64,000 nucleotides of DNA, from assembly GCF_938045775.1 (NCBI RefSeq), contig NZ_CALIBH010000093.1, positions 1 through 64,000 of the forward strand, given 5' to 3'. A program made the translations under genes and the position numbers. Positions 53,167-62,147 of this stretch are shown piece after piece. A model generated the notes under the pieces. It ran no database searches and was not told where the DNA came from. It saw only the letters and a program-made list of their open reading frames with translations. The stretch is from an uncultured Campylobacter sp. GTDB lineage: Bacteria; Campylobacterota; Campylobacteria; Campylobacterales; Campylobacteraceae. Each line of letters begins with the position of its first letter. Position 1 is the first letter of the stretch.

Positions 53167-54516
53167 CTAGCCCTTGCCTAGCTTGATGCGTGCCCTAAAA
53201 TCGGGCATGATTTGCGCGATGAGCGCGTAAAAATCCGCTCCGTGGTTTGCATGGATGAGGTGCGCGAGCTCGTGCAGCACGACGTATTCGACGAAGCGCG
53301 GATCCCGCTCTATCAGGCTTAGCGAGAAGTTGAGATAGCCCTTAGCGTGGTTACAGCTGCCCCAGCGCGTCTGCATTTTGCGCACCCGCACCCGCGCGAT
53401 CTTGCGGTCTATCCGCGACGAAAATTTCTCGATATAGCGCAGATAAAGCTCAAGCGCAAAAGCCTTTTTAAACGCCGCAAATTCGCCCTCGCTCTCGCAA
53501 AAGATCGTGCCCTCCGATACGAAAATTTTATCTTTAAATTTAGAGCTTTGGATAAAATTTTTGATCGTAAAATCAGGCTCATCGTGCTCGATCGCTGCAG
53601 TTTGCGCGCTTTGCGCTACATTTTGCGGCACGTTTTCGCTCGCGGATTTTGAAATTTTTTCGCTCATGAGCGGAATTTCTTCGCCCACGACAGAGCTAAA
53701 ATTTGAAATTCCTCCGCTCTCGGCGGGTCTAAATTTTGAAATTCCTTCACCCGCGATAGGTTTAAATTTTAAAATTTCACCCTTTGCGGCGGGATCAAAT
53801 TTTAAAATTTCGCCGCTTGAGGCGGAGTTAAATTTACCCGCATCGCTACTTTGTGAAACGCACCCGTCCGAGTGAAATTTTAAATTTTTGCCGTAGGATT
53901 GCTTACGAACACTTTGCGACGCCGTATCTATAAACCCGCCGCTTTGTCGCATTGCGCTTTGCTGTACGAGCCCTTGCACCGCATCACCGTGCAGGTTAAA
54001 TTTCAAATCCTCGCCCGCCGCATTACTTTGCGAAGTGCGTTCGCCCGAGTGAAATTTTAAAATTTCACTTCCCGTGCCGCCGCACGCACCGTCATTCATG
54101 CCGCCCGTGCCGTTATTTGCGCTGCCTCTCACGTCGTCGCCGCTACCGCCTATGCTCGCGCCGCTTTGTAAATGAGCTGAATTTGCACCGCCCGCGCCGC
54201 TATCTCCTAAATTTTCATTCGCGCCGCAGTTTGTACCGAGCCCGCCCTCGCGGCTAAATTTCAGCTTGTAAATTTTGCCTAAAATTCTAACCTGATCGCT
54301 CGCTAGTAGTTTGCTTCGCAGCCGCTCTAGCGTTTGGCGAATCCAGCTTTCGTGCTTTAGGATGAAGTCTTTCGCTTGCGTCACGGTGTAGGAGCACGGC
54401 ACGCTGACGCTGATCTCGCAGTCCTTGCTAATGCGGATGCGCGCGTATTTCATCCGCTTAAAGCGCAGGCTGATCTGCAAGCCTAGCAAATTTAAACTAA
54501 CTTTTTGCTCTGCCAT
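53167..54516 (-). CDS. YgjP-type metal-dependent hydrolase with a ~220-residue repeat insert
   Basis: The N-terminal (1-89) and C-terminal (about 312-449) parts form a YgjP/DUF45 zinc metalloprotein. The C-terminus has the metal motif HELAHLIHANHGADF and the preceding TRWGSC. The usual length is about 230; here it is 449. The difference is an in-frame insert at about residues 90-311, rich in Gly, Ser, Gln and Asn, with repeated GEILKF / GISKF blocks (33-bp DNA repeats at 53696-53827). The start overlaps the end of the MATE gene by 25 bases. The function of YgjP is unknown. Confidence 0.85.
   Translation of the reverse strand: MAEQKVSLNLLGLQISLRFKRMKYARIRISKDCEISVSVPCSYTVTQAKDFILKHESWIRQTLERLRSKLLASDQVRILGKIYKLKFSREGGLGTNCGANENLGDSGAGGANSAHLQSGASIGGSGDDVRGSANNGTGGMNDGACGGTGSEILKFHSGERTSQSNAAGEDLKFNLHGDAVQGLVQQSAMRQSGGFIDTASQSVRKQSYGKNLKFHSDGCVSQSSDAGKFNSASSGEILKFDPAAKGEILKFKPIAGEGISKFRPAESGGISNFSSVVGEEIPLMSEKISKSASENVPQNVAQSAQTAAIEHDEPDFTIKNFIQSSKFKDKIFVSEGTIFCESEGEFAAFKKAFALELYLRYIEKFSSRIDRKIARVRVRKMQTRWGSCNHAKGYLNFSLSLIERDPRFVEYVVLHELAHLIHANHGADFYALIAQIMPDFRARIKLGKG
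53696..53827. repeat. 33-bp tandem repeats inside the YgjP-type gene
   Basis: Four units of exactly 33 bases at 53696-53728, 53729-53761, 53762-53794 and 53795-53827. Each begins with a TAAATTTTAAAATTTC-like palindromic stretch followed by a GC-rich half (CCGCTCTCGGCGGG and variants). Being a multiple of three, the array stays in frame and codes for an 11-residue unit of GEILKFDPAAK type. The motif is the same as in the intergenic spacers. Confidence 0.75.
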
Positions 54517-55814
54517 TTTTTACTTATCCATCGCGCCGTATTCGCGCTGCCGCGCAGCCACTCGTCGCAGAAAAACCCGATCCAAACGCCCAAAATTCCA
54601 TACCCCAGATGAATGCCCAAAAGCCAGCCCACCGGGATCGAGACGCCCCACATAAAGATCACGCCCATCGCAAAGGGAAACCTCGCGTCGCCGCTTGCGC
54701 GCAGGGCGTTTACGAACACGATATTAAGCGTCCGCCCGAACTCAAGCCCCAGCGTGAGGTAAAAAAGCAGCCGCATGACCTGTTTGTGCGCCTCGCTTAG
54801 GCTCAACATCTCCATGATCTGCTCGCGCGCCAAAAACACGATCGCGACGAAAAGCGCCGTCGCCCCGAGTCCGAAGCGCAGCGCGGTAAATGTGTGTCGG
54901 TACGCCTCCTGCGGCTTGGCGGCGCCTACGAGGCGGCCTACGATCACTTCGTTTGCCATACTGATCGCGCTTCCGCCGAAGAATATGAATGATGAAATTT
55001 GAAAATAGATCGTCTGCACGGTAAGGCTCGCCTCGCCCATGCTCGCGACGAAGGCGAAGGCGACGAGATACTGCACGATCCACAGCATGTTTTCGCCCGC
55101 ACTCGGAAGCCCTACGGATAGAATTTTACGCAGCGTGGCGAGCTTGATCTTTAAAAACATCGTGAGGTAAAATTTTATCTTTAGCACCTTCGTGATGATG
55201 AGGAAGAATAAAAATACGCCGATCATGCGCCCCGCGATCGTGCTCACGCCGATGCCCTCAAGCCCGTAGTACGGCAGTCCGAACGGCCGAAAGAGCACGA
55301 CGTAGTTGCCCGCGAGCGTTACTAAATTCATAACCACGGAGACCGCGATGATGAAATTTGCGTATCCGTAAACGCGCACGATGGCGCTAAGCACGATCGC
55401 GACGGCGTCTATCGCAAAGACGATGCTAATGACCTTAAGATAGATCGCGCTTTCGCTTAAAAGCTCGGCGGGCACCTGCAGCGCGCGGAGTAAAAACGGC
55501 GCGCAGCTAAAGACGAAAACGCCGCTGCAAAGCCCCACAAGCGCGTTAAATGCGATGCTCGTGTGGATCGCGCGCATGGCTAGGACTTTGTTTTTCGCCC
55601 CCAGCGCCTGCGCTACGAGTACCGAGCAGCCCACGGCGAGGAAGCCGAAAACGGTGACGAAGAGCAAAAATATCTCGTTGCCCGCCCCCAGCGCGCCCAC
55701 GAGCGAGACGTCCACGCGCGAGATCATGTAGGTGTTGATAAACGTGGTTACTAGGCGCAAAAACATATCGACGTAGATTGCTAGCGAGAGCCTGAGTAGC
55801 GAGATTTCTTTCAT
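54492..55814 (-). CDS. MATE family efflux transporter
   Basis: A 440-residue protein with twelve predicted membrane helices of the multidrug and toxin extrusion family (MatE). It shows the N-terminal LFLVTTFINTYMI-like helix, the GAGNEIFLLF loop, and internal similarity between the two six-helix halves. It exports cationic drugs in exchange for protons or sodium (family knowledge; substrate unknown). A TACAAT box (55837-55842, minus) lies 23 bases before the start, and a run of nine G lies further upstream. Confidence 0.85.
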   Translation of the reverse strand: MKEISLLRLSLAIYVDMFLRLVTTFINTYMISRVDVSLVGALGAGNEIFLLFVTVFGFLAVGCSVLVAQALGAKNKVLAMRAIHTSIAFNALVGLCSGVFVFSCAPFLLRALQVPAELLSESAIYLKVISIVFAIDAVAIVLSAIVRVYGYANFIIAVSVVMNLVTLAGNYVVLFRPFGLPYYGLEGIGVSTIAGRMIGVFLFFLIITKVLKIKFYLTMFLKIKLATLRKILSVGLPSAGENMLWIVQYLVAFAFVASMGEASLTVQTIYFQISSFIFFGGSAISMANEVIVGRLVGAAKPQEAYRHTFTALRFGLGATALFVAIVFLAREQIMEMLSLSEAHKQVMRLLFYLTLGLEFGRTLNIVFVNALRASGDARFPFAMGVIFMWGVSIPVGWLLGIHLGYGILGVWIGFFCDEWLRGSANTARWISKKWQSKKLV

Positions 55815-55874
55815 ATTTTGCCTTTATTTGGGGGAAATTGTAGCCGAAAATTCTTTTAGGTTTGCTTTTGCGCA

Positions 55875-55883
55875 GGGGGGGGG
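55875..55883. repeat. Homopolymer tract of nine G
   Basis: Nine consecutive G on the plus strand (nine C on the minus strand), just upstream of where the -35 region of the MATE gene should be. Poly-G tracts of this length are the classical slippage-prone contingency sites of Campylobacter. It is the only one in the window. Confidence 0.75.
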
Positions 55884-56065
55884 CGAGCGGAGTTGTTTTC
55901 GCACGCTGCGCGTAGAATTGAAATTTACGGCGCCGTGCGCGAATATGCGGTGATTTAGTGCGGATGAGCGGTTGATTTTCTTTGGCGCTGTAGCAGCGGC
56001 GAATGAGCGGTTTTAATAAATGGAGCGCGGAATTTAAACGCGGATGTTTTTAAATAAACATCAAG

Positions 56066-56347
56066 TTATCTCAATAAATTTTGCTTAAATATCGCCAGGA
56101 TAACGATCGTATCGTCGGGTTCGTCTATTAGATACGGGATTACGAAACCCTTAAATATGAAATCTCTAATTTTATTATCGTCAAAGCTTTTTGATCTACG
56201 AAATTTATACGGCATAAAGCCAAGCTCGCCTGCCCGCGCAAAAAGCTCGTTTTTAAAATTTTCCGCCGCATCCTCTGAGCGCTCTGCGATAAATTCTACG
56301 ATCTTGCTAAGCTGCGCGCGAAATCTTTTAGACTGGATTATTTTCAA
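56066..56347 (-). CDS. RelE/ParE-family toxin
   Basis: A 93-residue basic protein of the RelE/ParE fold. The N-terminal helix pair (SKRFRAQLSKIVEFIAERSE) is followed by YKFRRSKSFDD, IRDFIFKGFVIPYLID and the C-terminal IVILAIFKQNLL strand. It lies downstream of its antitoxin with a four-base overlap (ATGA). Whether it cuts mRNA or acts on gyrase cannot be decided from sequence. Confidence 0.85.
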   Translation of the reverse strand: MKIIQSKRFRAQLSKIVEFIAERSEDAAENFKNELFARAGELGFMPYKFRRSKSFDDNKIRDFIFKGFVIPYLIDEPDDTIVILAIFKQNLLR

Positions 56348-56595
56348 TTTTTCCAGCCCTTGCCTAGCTTCTCAAAGCCGCTTAGATCGCCGTTTGCGTA
56401 TGATTTTAAATCTACATCCATTCCGTTTTTTATCTCGTCGTAACTTTCGCCGGATTTAAACTCCGATAGAATCATTTCTAAGCTTTTCTCGCCGCTTAGA
56501 GTGATCTGTGCGGAGGGATCAATTTTTAAAAAAAGCTTCTTAAAAGTTTCGAGAGTATCGCGATCGACGCCGCTTTGAATCTGCATAGTGATCAT
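56344..56595 (-). CDS. Antitoxin of the ParE/RelE-type toxin
   Basis: An 83-residue acidic protein. The N-terminus MITMQIQSGVDRDTLETFKK would fit a ribbon-helix-helix type DNA-binding region. The C-terminal half contains KSGESYDEIKNGMDVDLKSY, likely to wrap the toxin. GGAG lies six bases before ATG 56595. The overlap with the toxin gene indicates one operon. Confidence 0.75.
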   Translation of the reverse strand: MITMQIQSGVDRDTLETFKKLFLKIDPSAQITLSGEKSLEMILSEFKSGESYDEIKNGMDVDLKSYANGDLSGFEKLGKGWKN

Positions 56596-56682
56596 TTTGG
56601 CTCCTTAAATTTTAGCGATTATAGCAGCTCATAGCTAAATTTAATATAGCCAAAGCTCATAAAATTTTAAAATTTATGCTCG

Positions 56683-57123
56683 CTAGATCGAATTTCGCTT
56701 CCTCATGTGGATCGTAAAGTGCTCCGACGCGTCCTTAAAGTCGCATTTTTGCAGGAATTCTCCGGCACCCTCGGCCTTGTGTAGAGGGGTCACGACAAAG
56801 GTGGTGGTGTGCGCAAAGCGTTTATTAAAGGCATTCACGAGCGCCGTGCCGATACCGCGCCTTTGATAATCCTTATGAACTATCACGCAGTAAAGATAGC
56901 TTGTAGCGAAGTTGTCGCGGTCGCAAAACGCCTCCAGCACCCCCACGGTCTTGCCTTGCGTTTTGGCGATCGCCACGTAATCATAGGTTCGCCACACCCT
57001 GTATGTTTCGTGCGGCGGCACGGAGGCTGCGTTTTGTTCCGTATCCCAGCCGATCGAGATCATTATCTCATCTATATCGCTAGGCTTAAAATCGGCGGAA
57101 TTTTCTAAAATTTCAAACTCCAT
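56683..57123 (-). CDS. GNAT family N-acetyltransferase
   Basis: A 146-residue acetyltransferase of the GNAT fold. The strand TVGVLEAFCDRDNFATSYLY is followed by the acetyl-CoA motif VHKDYQRRGIGTALVNAF. The substrate is unknown. AAGGAGCG precedes the ATG. It stands alone upstream of the toxin-antitoxin pair. Confidence 0.85.
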   Translation of the reverse strand: MEFEILENSADFKPSDIDEIMISIGWDTEQNAASVPPHETYRVWRTYDYVAIAKTQGKTVGVLEAFCDRDNFATSYLYCVIVHKDYQRRGIGTALVNAFNKRFAHTTTFVVTPLHKAEGAGEFLQKCDFKDASEHFTIHMRKRNSI

Positions 57124-57341
57124 CTTCGCTCCTTAATTGAAATAACTTTTCAAATCGCAAGTATATCGCCGTAGCTTTAAAACGGCATTAAATATCAATT
57201 AGCGGCTCTTTCAGAGAGGTTTAAATTTTAAAATTTAAAGGCACGGCAAGGCGCGGTGCGTAAATTTAAACCCGAATCTAAAATTCCAACCATTTACCGC
57301 AATTTGATATAAACTCGGCAAAATTTTCCCAAGGATCCCCG

Positions 57342-58328
57342 ATGCAAACGCTTGATTTTCACGTCCATCTGCTAAGCAAGGAGGTGCGCTTCGATCACCC
57401 TTACGACAGGCTCGCGCTGCGCCTTTTCGGCAGGCGCTTCGGCATAGACGTATCGCGCGCGATCAAAGAGCCCTATGAAGCCTATGTGGACGCTCTGCTC
57501 GGCGGGCTTAGAGCTTCGAAATACGTTAAAAAGGCGGTGCTTTTCGGCGTGGATGCTAAATTTAGCGACGCGGGCGAGCTAATCCATCGCGATAAGACCG
57601 TCTGTGCGGACAACGACAGCGTGTTTGAAATTTATCAAAAAAACCCTGATCTCATCGTGCCGTTTTTTAGCATCAATCCAAAGCGAGTGGACGCGCTAGA
57701 TGAGATCGATCGCTGCTTTGAGCTCGGATTTAAGGGAGCGAAATTTTTACAAAACTATTGGGATCTGGATACGAGGCTGCCTCGCTACGTGCCGTATTTT
57801 GAAAAGCTCGCTAAGCTCGGCTTGCCGCTGGTGATCCACGTCGGCAACGAAAGCTCGGTGCCGAGCACTCGCCGCTACGAGGCGCTGGAGATGATCTACG
57901 CGCCGCTTGAGCTGGGCGTCACGACAGTGTGCGCGCACATGGCGATTAACTACGAGTATCCGCATATTTTTCGTGCGCTCTCGCGTCGCCCGCGAAATTT
58001 CGGACACGATTATTTCGCGCTTCTGGCGCTTCTGCGCACGCACAAAAACCTCTACGCCGACGTTTCCGCGCTTATGACGCCGGTGCGCGCCAAGGCTCTG
58101 CCCCATCTAGCGAGCCAAACGGACGTGCACTCGCGCTTGCTTTACGCTTCGGACTTTCCGGTGCCGTATTCTGCGATATACAACACCTACGATCTGCGCC
58201 TGTCGCAGCGTATCGCGCTGCATAAAGAGCCCAACCCTTTCGATCGCAACGCGCGCGGACTGCTAGCGTATTTCGGCGAGCAGAGCGAGTTGTGGAGTAA
58301 CTACAAAAAAATTCTGCCCTTTGCATAG
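57342..58328 (+). CDS. Amidohydrolase family protein
   Basis: A 328-residue TIM-barrel metal-dependent hydrolase of the amidohydrolase-2 group. The N-terminal metal motif is DFHVHLL, the second-strand motif is GFKGAKFLQNYWD, His is in LPLVIHVGNE and CAHMAINYEY, and the final Asp is in LLYASDFPVPY. Related enzymes hydrolyse or decarboxylate small aromatic or carboxylic substrates. No operon partner hints at the substrate. ATATAAA at about 57308 could be its -10 box. Confidence 0.8.
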   Translation: MQTLDFHVHLLSKEVRFDHPYDRLALRLFGRRFGIDVSRAIKEPYEAYVDALLGGLRASKYVKKAVLFGVDAKFSDAGELIHRDKTVCADNDSVFEIYQKNPDLIVPFFSINPKRVDALDEIDRCFELGFKGAKFLQNYWDLDTRLPRYVPYFEKLAKLGLPLVIHVGNESSVPSTRRYEALEMIYAPLELGVTTVCAHMAINYEYPHIFRALSRRPRNFGHDYFALLALLRTHKNLYADVSALMTPVRAKALPHLASQTDVHSRLLYASDFPVPYSAIYNTYDLRLSQRIALHKEPNPFDRNARGLLAYFGEQSELWSNYKKILPFA

Positions 58329-59285
58329 ATGGTAAAATTTAGGGCGTGCGGTTAGAATTCGGTGCATTTGCAGCTTTTCGCAGTTGGTTCCGAGCAAATG
58401 TAGGAAATGACATAGTGAGCGCGAGTAATGGGGCGGTCGGCGCTGTCTGTATAGCGAGAGAAAAGGCGAAACGTGCGTCGGGCAAAGCGCTCAGTAGAGA
58501 ACTGATAATGAAGTATGTGTCGCGAAATTTCACAGGACGAATTTTGCAAACGGTAATTCGCAAAATTCCGCATATTCCGCCGCCGCAAATTCGGCAGATA
58601 TCGGTTGAGTGCATTCACTCGACGTTAAATTTAAAATTTAAACCGAGCGGCGCGTATCGTAGCGCCGAAGCGCTCGTTGGTGCAGTGTAAATTTTGAAAT
58701 TTCAGCGGTAAATTTAGCTCGTAAACACATAAATAAAACGGCAAGATCATACACGGCGCGCTGCTGTTTAAATTTAGCTTGCAGGCATGCTAAATCCTAT
58801 CGAGCGCGACTACAAGGCGCGTATGATAGAGTTTAAATTTAGCTTGCAGGTGCGCTAATTCTAGCCGTGAGACGATTTGCTTCAAATTTTATAATGACGG
58901 CTCGTTTGAAATTTTAAACCACTAGCGCAATCTGCAAAAATTTAGCGCTATCCTGCCTGAAATTCGCATTACGCCGTGCCGCCTGTGCCGCATCGACGTC
59001 GAGTCGTATGATTTACGCTCAAAACTGATTCACACTTATCAAAGCCGCTAAAGCACCGACCACGCGCTGTGTCATTCGCGCCGAATTGCGTAGCGCCATT
59101 TTTGCGACATTGCTCATGCTATAAAATTTAACGTGGGTTTGTCTTAAATTCCATTGCATCGCGCAAAAAACCGTTGCGCGAGAAATTCCAGCGGCAGATT
59201 GCTTAAATTTACGCTTCTTGGCTCGTTTCTTTCAATCTCTCACCGCACTTTATTCTGTCGCTAAATTTTAAAATTTGCTCGAATT
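58329..59285. other. Long intergenic region, no intact gene
   Basis: 957 bases with no convincing gene. It contains a GAATTTTGC/GCAAAATTC hairpin near 58545-58570, a degenerate 65-base duplication (listed separately) and many AAATTT words. Near 58930-59050 one frame lacking a start reads IRITPCRLCRIDVESYDLRS, which may be a decayed coding remnant. Confidence 0.45.
58766..58858. repeat. 65-base degenerate tandem duplication
   Basis: A 28-base block starting GTTTAAATTTAGCTTGCAGG occurs at 58766-58793 and again at 58831-58858, exactly 65 bases apart, with two differences. The bases before each block (ACAC/ACAA then GGCGCG) are also related, so the whole 65-base unit was probably duplicated. Confidence 0.6.
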
Positions 59286-60110
59286 TTAGGAGTTTACCAG
59301 CTTTAAAAGCGCCTTTGAAATTCTTGCGATCTCATCTTGCATATGCCCGCCAGGATTTTGCTCAAACTCCGCTTTTGCGCCCGCGCCGCGGCATTTTGCG
59401 ATGAAATTTCGCGCCGTCTCGCCGCAGAGTGCTCCGCGCGGATTTTTCGGGTTCATCTCGGCCTCGCCCAAGGACGCGTAGACGTGCGCCAGCCCCCTTT
59501 GCGGCGAGTGTGCGGCGACGAAGGCGTCAAATCCGCTGAACCAAAACGACGCCGAGACGCAGGCGATCTTTTGAAATTTATCGCTTGCAAACGCCGCGTA
59601 CGCGCTAAAAAGCCCTGCCAGCGAGTATCCCGCGCACGCTCGCCACGCAGGTTTGCCCGCGCCGAATACGTGCCGCTCGATACGCGGGATCAACTCGTCC
59701 GCAAATTTTTCTAAGTGCGCCGCGCCTCCACCTGCGAAATCGCGCACTCCCTTAAACGGCGATTTTGCCGCCCATGGGCTAAGCTTATTGCCCCACTGCG
59801 CTTCGTTTAGATAGACCGCCGCAAGCACGAAATTCGCGCCGCTTTGTCGTGAGACGAGCTCGTAAATTTCGCCCATGCTAGCCGCATCAAAATCCAAGGC
59901 GTGCAGGTAGATGATAGGTGCGGCACTCAAGCGGGGCAGGGCGGTTTGTGCGGACGCGGCTGGCACTGTATTCGGCATAGATGACGCGGATGAAATCGAG
60001 TCGGTAGCCGCCGTAAATTCTGGTCTAGTATCTAGCACGGACGACGCATCAGGCGAGCAATGCGGGGCGAAAATTTCTACGCGCAGGCCGTTAAATTCCA
60101 AACTTTGCAT
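59286..60110 (-). CDS. Alpha/beta hydrolase (esterase of the Fes/IroE type)
   Basis: A 274-residue serine hydrolase with the nucleophile elbow GYSLAGLFSAY and a C-terminal catalytic His in GGHMQDE. The fold and motifs recall the esterase-D/ferri-siderophore esterase group (for example IroE), but no siderophore genes are adjacent. Residues about 20-62 are a Ser/Ala/Pro-rich stretch interrupting the N-terminus, probably a low-complexity insert. No signal peptide is seen. Confidence 0.75.
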   Translation of the reverse strand: MQSLEFNGLRVEIFAPHCSPDASSVLDTRPEFTAATDSISSASSMPNTVPAASAQTALPRLSAAPIIYLHALDFDAASMGEIYELVSRQSGANFVLAAVYLNEAQWGNKLSPWAAKSPFKGVRDFAGGGAAHLEKFADELIPRIERHVFGAGKPAWRACAGYSLAGLFSAYAAFASDKFQKIACVSASFWFSGFDAFVAAHSPQRGLAHVYASLGEAEMNPKNPRGALCGETARNFIAKCRGAGAKAEFEQNPGGHMQDEIARISKALLKLVNS

Positions 60111-60189
60111 CGCTAAACCTTTAAAAGTTATTAAAATTTAATAGAATTTTGTGTAAAATCATCAAATTTAACATTAGAGGAACTTAAAA

Positions 60190-62142
60190 TTGGCTTTGAT
60201 CGAGCTTATCGATGTTACGAAAAAATTCGGCTCTCACGTCGTTTTAGACGGCGTAAATTTCGCACTGGACGCTAACGAGCGCGTTGCCGTAATCGGCAAA
60301 AACGGCGGCGGCAAATCCACGCTGATGAAGATAATTGCAGGTCTGTGCGAGATTGACGAGGGGCGCGTGATCACTCAAAACGGGCTAAATATCCAGATGC
60401 TCGCTCAAACGCCGAAATTTGAAGACAATCTCTCGGTCAAAGACGCGTTGCGAAGGGAGCTAGCCGAAATTTACGCCGCCCTTAGCGAATATGACACGAT
60501 CTCGAGTAAGATCGCCGCACAGCCCGAAAACAAGGAACTTTTAGCGCGCCAAGACGAGCTGATTAAATTTATCGAAGCCAAGGACGGCTGGCAGATCGAT
60601 AATAAGATCGAGCAGGTGCTGCAAAATTTCGGACTTAAAATTTATGAAAACCGCTCCGTCTGCACGCTTAGCGGCGGCGAAATTCGTCGCGTGGCGCTAG
60701 GCGCACTGGTACTTAAAAAGCCCGACGTGCTGCTGCTGGACGAGCCCACGAACCACCTCGATGTCTATATGGTGAAATTTCTAGAGGATATGCTGCTTAG
60801 CTCGAAGCAGACGATCGTTTTTATCAGCCACGATCGCTACTTCATCGACCGCTTGGCGACGCGCAGTATCGAGATCGAAGAGGGTAAAATTTCAAATTTC
60901 GACGGCGGATATGAGAACTATCTGAGGCGCAAGCAGGAGATGCTTGCTTCGCTCGAAAAGTCCCACGAGACGCTGCTTAAACAGCTGCGCGCCGAGGAGG
61001 AGTGGCTGCGCCGCGGTGTAAAGGCGCGCCTTAAACGCAACGAAGGGCGCAAGGCGCGCATCATGCAGATGAGGCAGGATGCGAAGAAAAACCCGGGCGC
61101 GATCCGTCGCGTGCGGCTAGAGCTGGAGCGCGCGAGCAGGAGCTTTAACGGCACGGGCGGCGATAATCGCAAAAAGATGCTTTTTGAATGCACGAATATC
61201 GGTAAAATTTTAAACGGCAAGGTGCTTTTCAAGGGCTTTTCGGCGCGAGTTTTGCAGGGCGAGCGCATCGGCATCGTAGGCGCTAACGGCGCGGGCAAAA
61301 GTACTTTGCTTAAAATTTTACTCGGTCGCAGCAAGATCGATGCGGGCGAGATCAAACGCGGCGAGATCAGGATCGGCTACTTCGATCAGACCCGCAGCGG
61401 CATCACGGATGATAAAAGCATAATCGAAATTTTCTGCCCCAACGGCGGCGATCACATAAGCGTCCGCGGCAGCTACATGCACGTATACGGATATTTGAAA
61501 AATTTCTTGTTTCCGAAGGAATTTTTGGATAAGCCCGTAGGCGTTCTTAGCGGCGGCGAAAAGAACCGTCTGGCGCTTGCGAAGCTCTTTACTGAGCAGT
61601 ATGATTGTTTGATCTTGGACGAGCCGACGAACGATCTTGATATCGCGACGATCAATATTTTGGAGGACTACCTGCTAAGCTTCGAAGGCGCGGTAATCAT
61701 CGTAAGCCACGATCGCTATTTTATCGATAAGATTACGAATAAGCTTTGGGTTTTTGAGAAAAACGGCACGATCGATCAAATTCAAATGCCCTATTCGCAG
61801 TATTTGGAGTTTGAAGACGAGATGGCGGAGATTGATCAGATCGAGGCCGACGCTGGCGCGAGCGTGAGCGCGGAGGAAGGCGGCCGCGAAAACAAAAAGG
61901 AAAAGACGAGCGCTGCAAAACTTAGCTACAAACAGAATAAAATTTTAGAAGAGTACCCCGCTAAGATCGAGGCTATCGAGGCGCGCATAAAGGAGCTAAA
62001 TCACGCGCTTTCGACGCCTGAAATTTATCAAAAGCTCGGGATGCAGGGACTTTTTGAAGAGCTTGAAGAAAAAAGAGGAACGTTAAACAGTATGGAAAAT
62101 GAATATTACGAAGTGCTTTCGCTCGCCGAGAGCATAAAGTAG
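60190..62142 (+). CDS. ABC-F family ATPase
   Basis: A 650-residue soluble protein with two ABC domains in tandem and no membrane part. Walker A motifs are GKNGGGKSTL and GANGAGKSTL. Signature motifs are LSGGEIRRVAL and LSGGEKNRLAL, each followed by a Walker B with DEPTNHLD / DEPTNDLD. A charged linker lies between, and a C-terminal coiled coil (about 570-650) resembles Uup. ABC-F proteins act on the ribosome E-site or in DNA-related processes. The start is TTG with GAGGAA eight bases upstream. Confidence 0.92.
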   Translation: MALIELIDVTKKFGSHVVLDGVNFALDANERVAVIGKNGGGKSTLMKIIAGLCEIDEGRVITQNGLNIQMLAQTPKFEDNLSVKDALRRELAEIYAALSEYDTISSKIAAQPENKELLARQDELIKFIEAKDGWQIDNKIEQVLQNFGLKIYENRSVCTLSGGEIRRVALGALVLKKPDVLLLDEPTNHLDVYMVKFLEDMLLSSKQTIVFISHDRYFIDRLATRSIEIEEGKISNFDGGYENYLRRKQEMLASLEKSHETLLKQLRAEEEWLRRGVKARLKRNEGRKARIMQMRQDAKKNPGAIRRVRLELERASRSFNGTGGDNRKKMLFECTNIGKILNGKVLFKGFSARVLQGERIGIVGANGAGKSTLLKILLGRSKIDAGEIKRGEIRIGYFDQTRSGITDDKSIIEIFCPNGGDHISVRGSYMHVYGYLKNFLFPKEFLDKPVGVLSGGEKNRLALAKLFTEQYDCLILDEPTNDLDIATINILEDYLLSFEGAVIIVSHDRYFIDKITNKLWVFEKNGTIDQIQMPYSQYLEFEDEMAEIDQIEADAGASVSAEEGGRENKKEKTSAAKLSYKQNKILEEYPAKIEAIEARIKELNHALSTPEIYQKLGMQGLFEELEEKRGTLNSMENEYYEVLSLAESIK

Positions 62143-62147
62143 GCGCG

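Noticed and set aside
58346..58690. 114-codon plus-strand open frame after the amidohydrolase gene
   Set aside because: No ribosome-binding site, no recognisable motif, and equally long frames exist on the opposite strand, as expected for GC-rich spacer.
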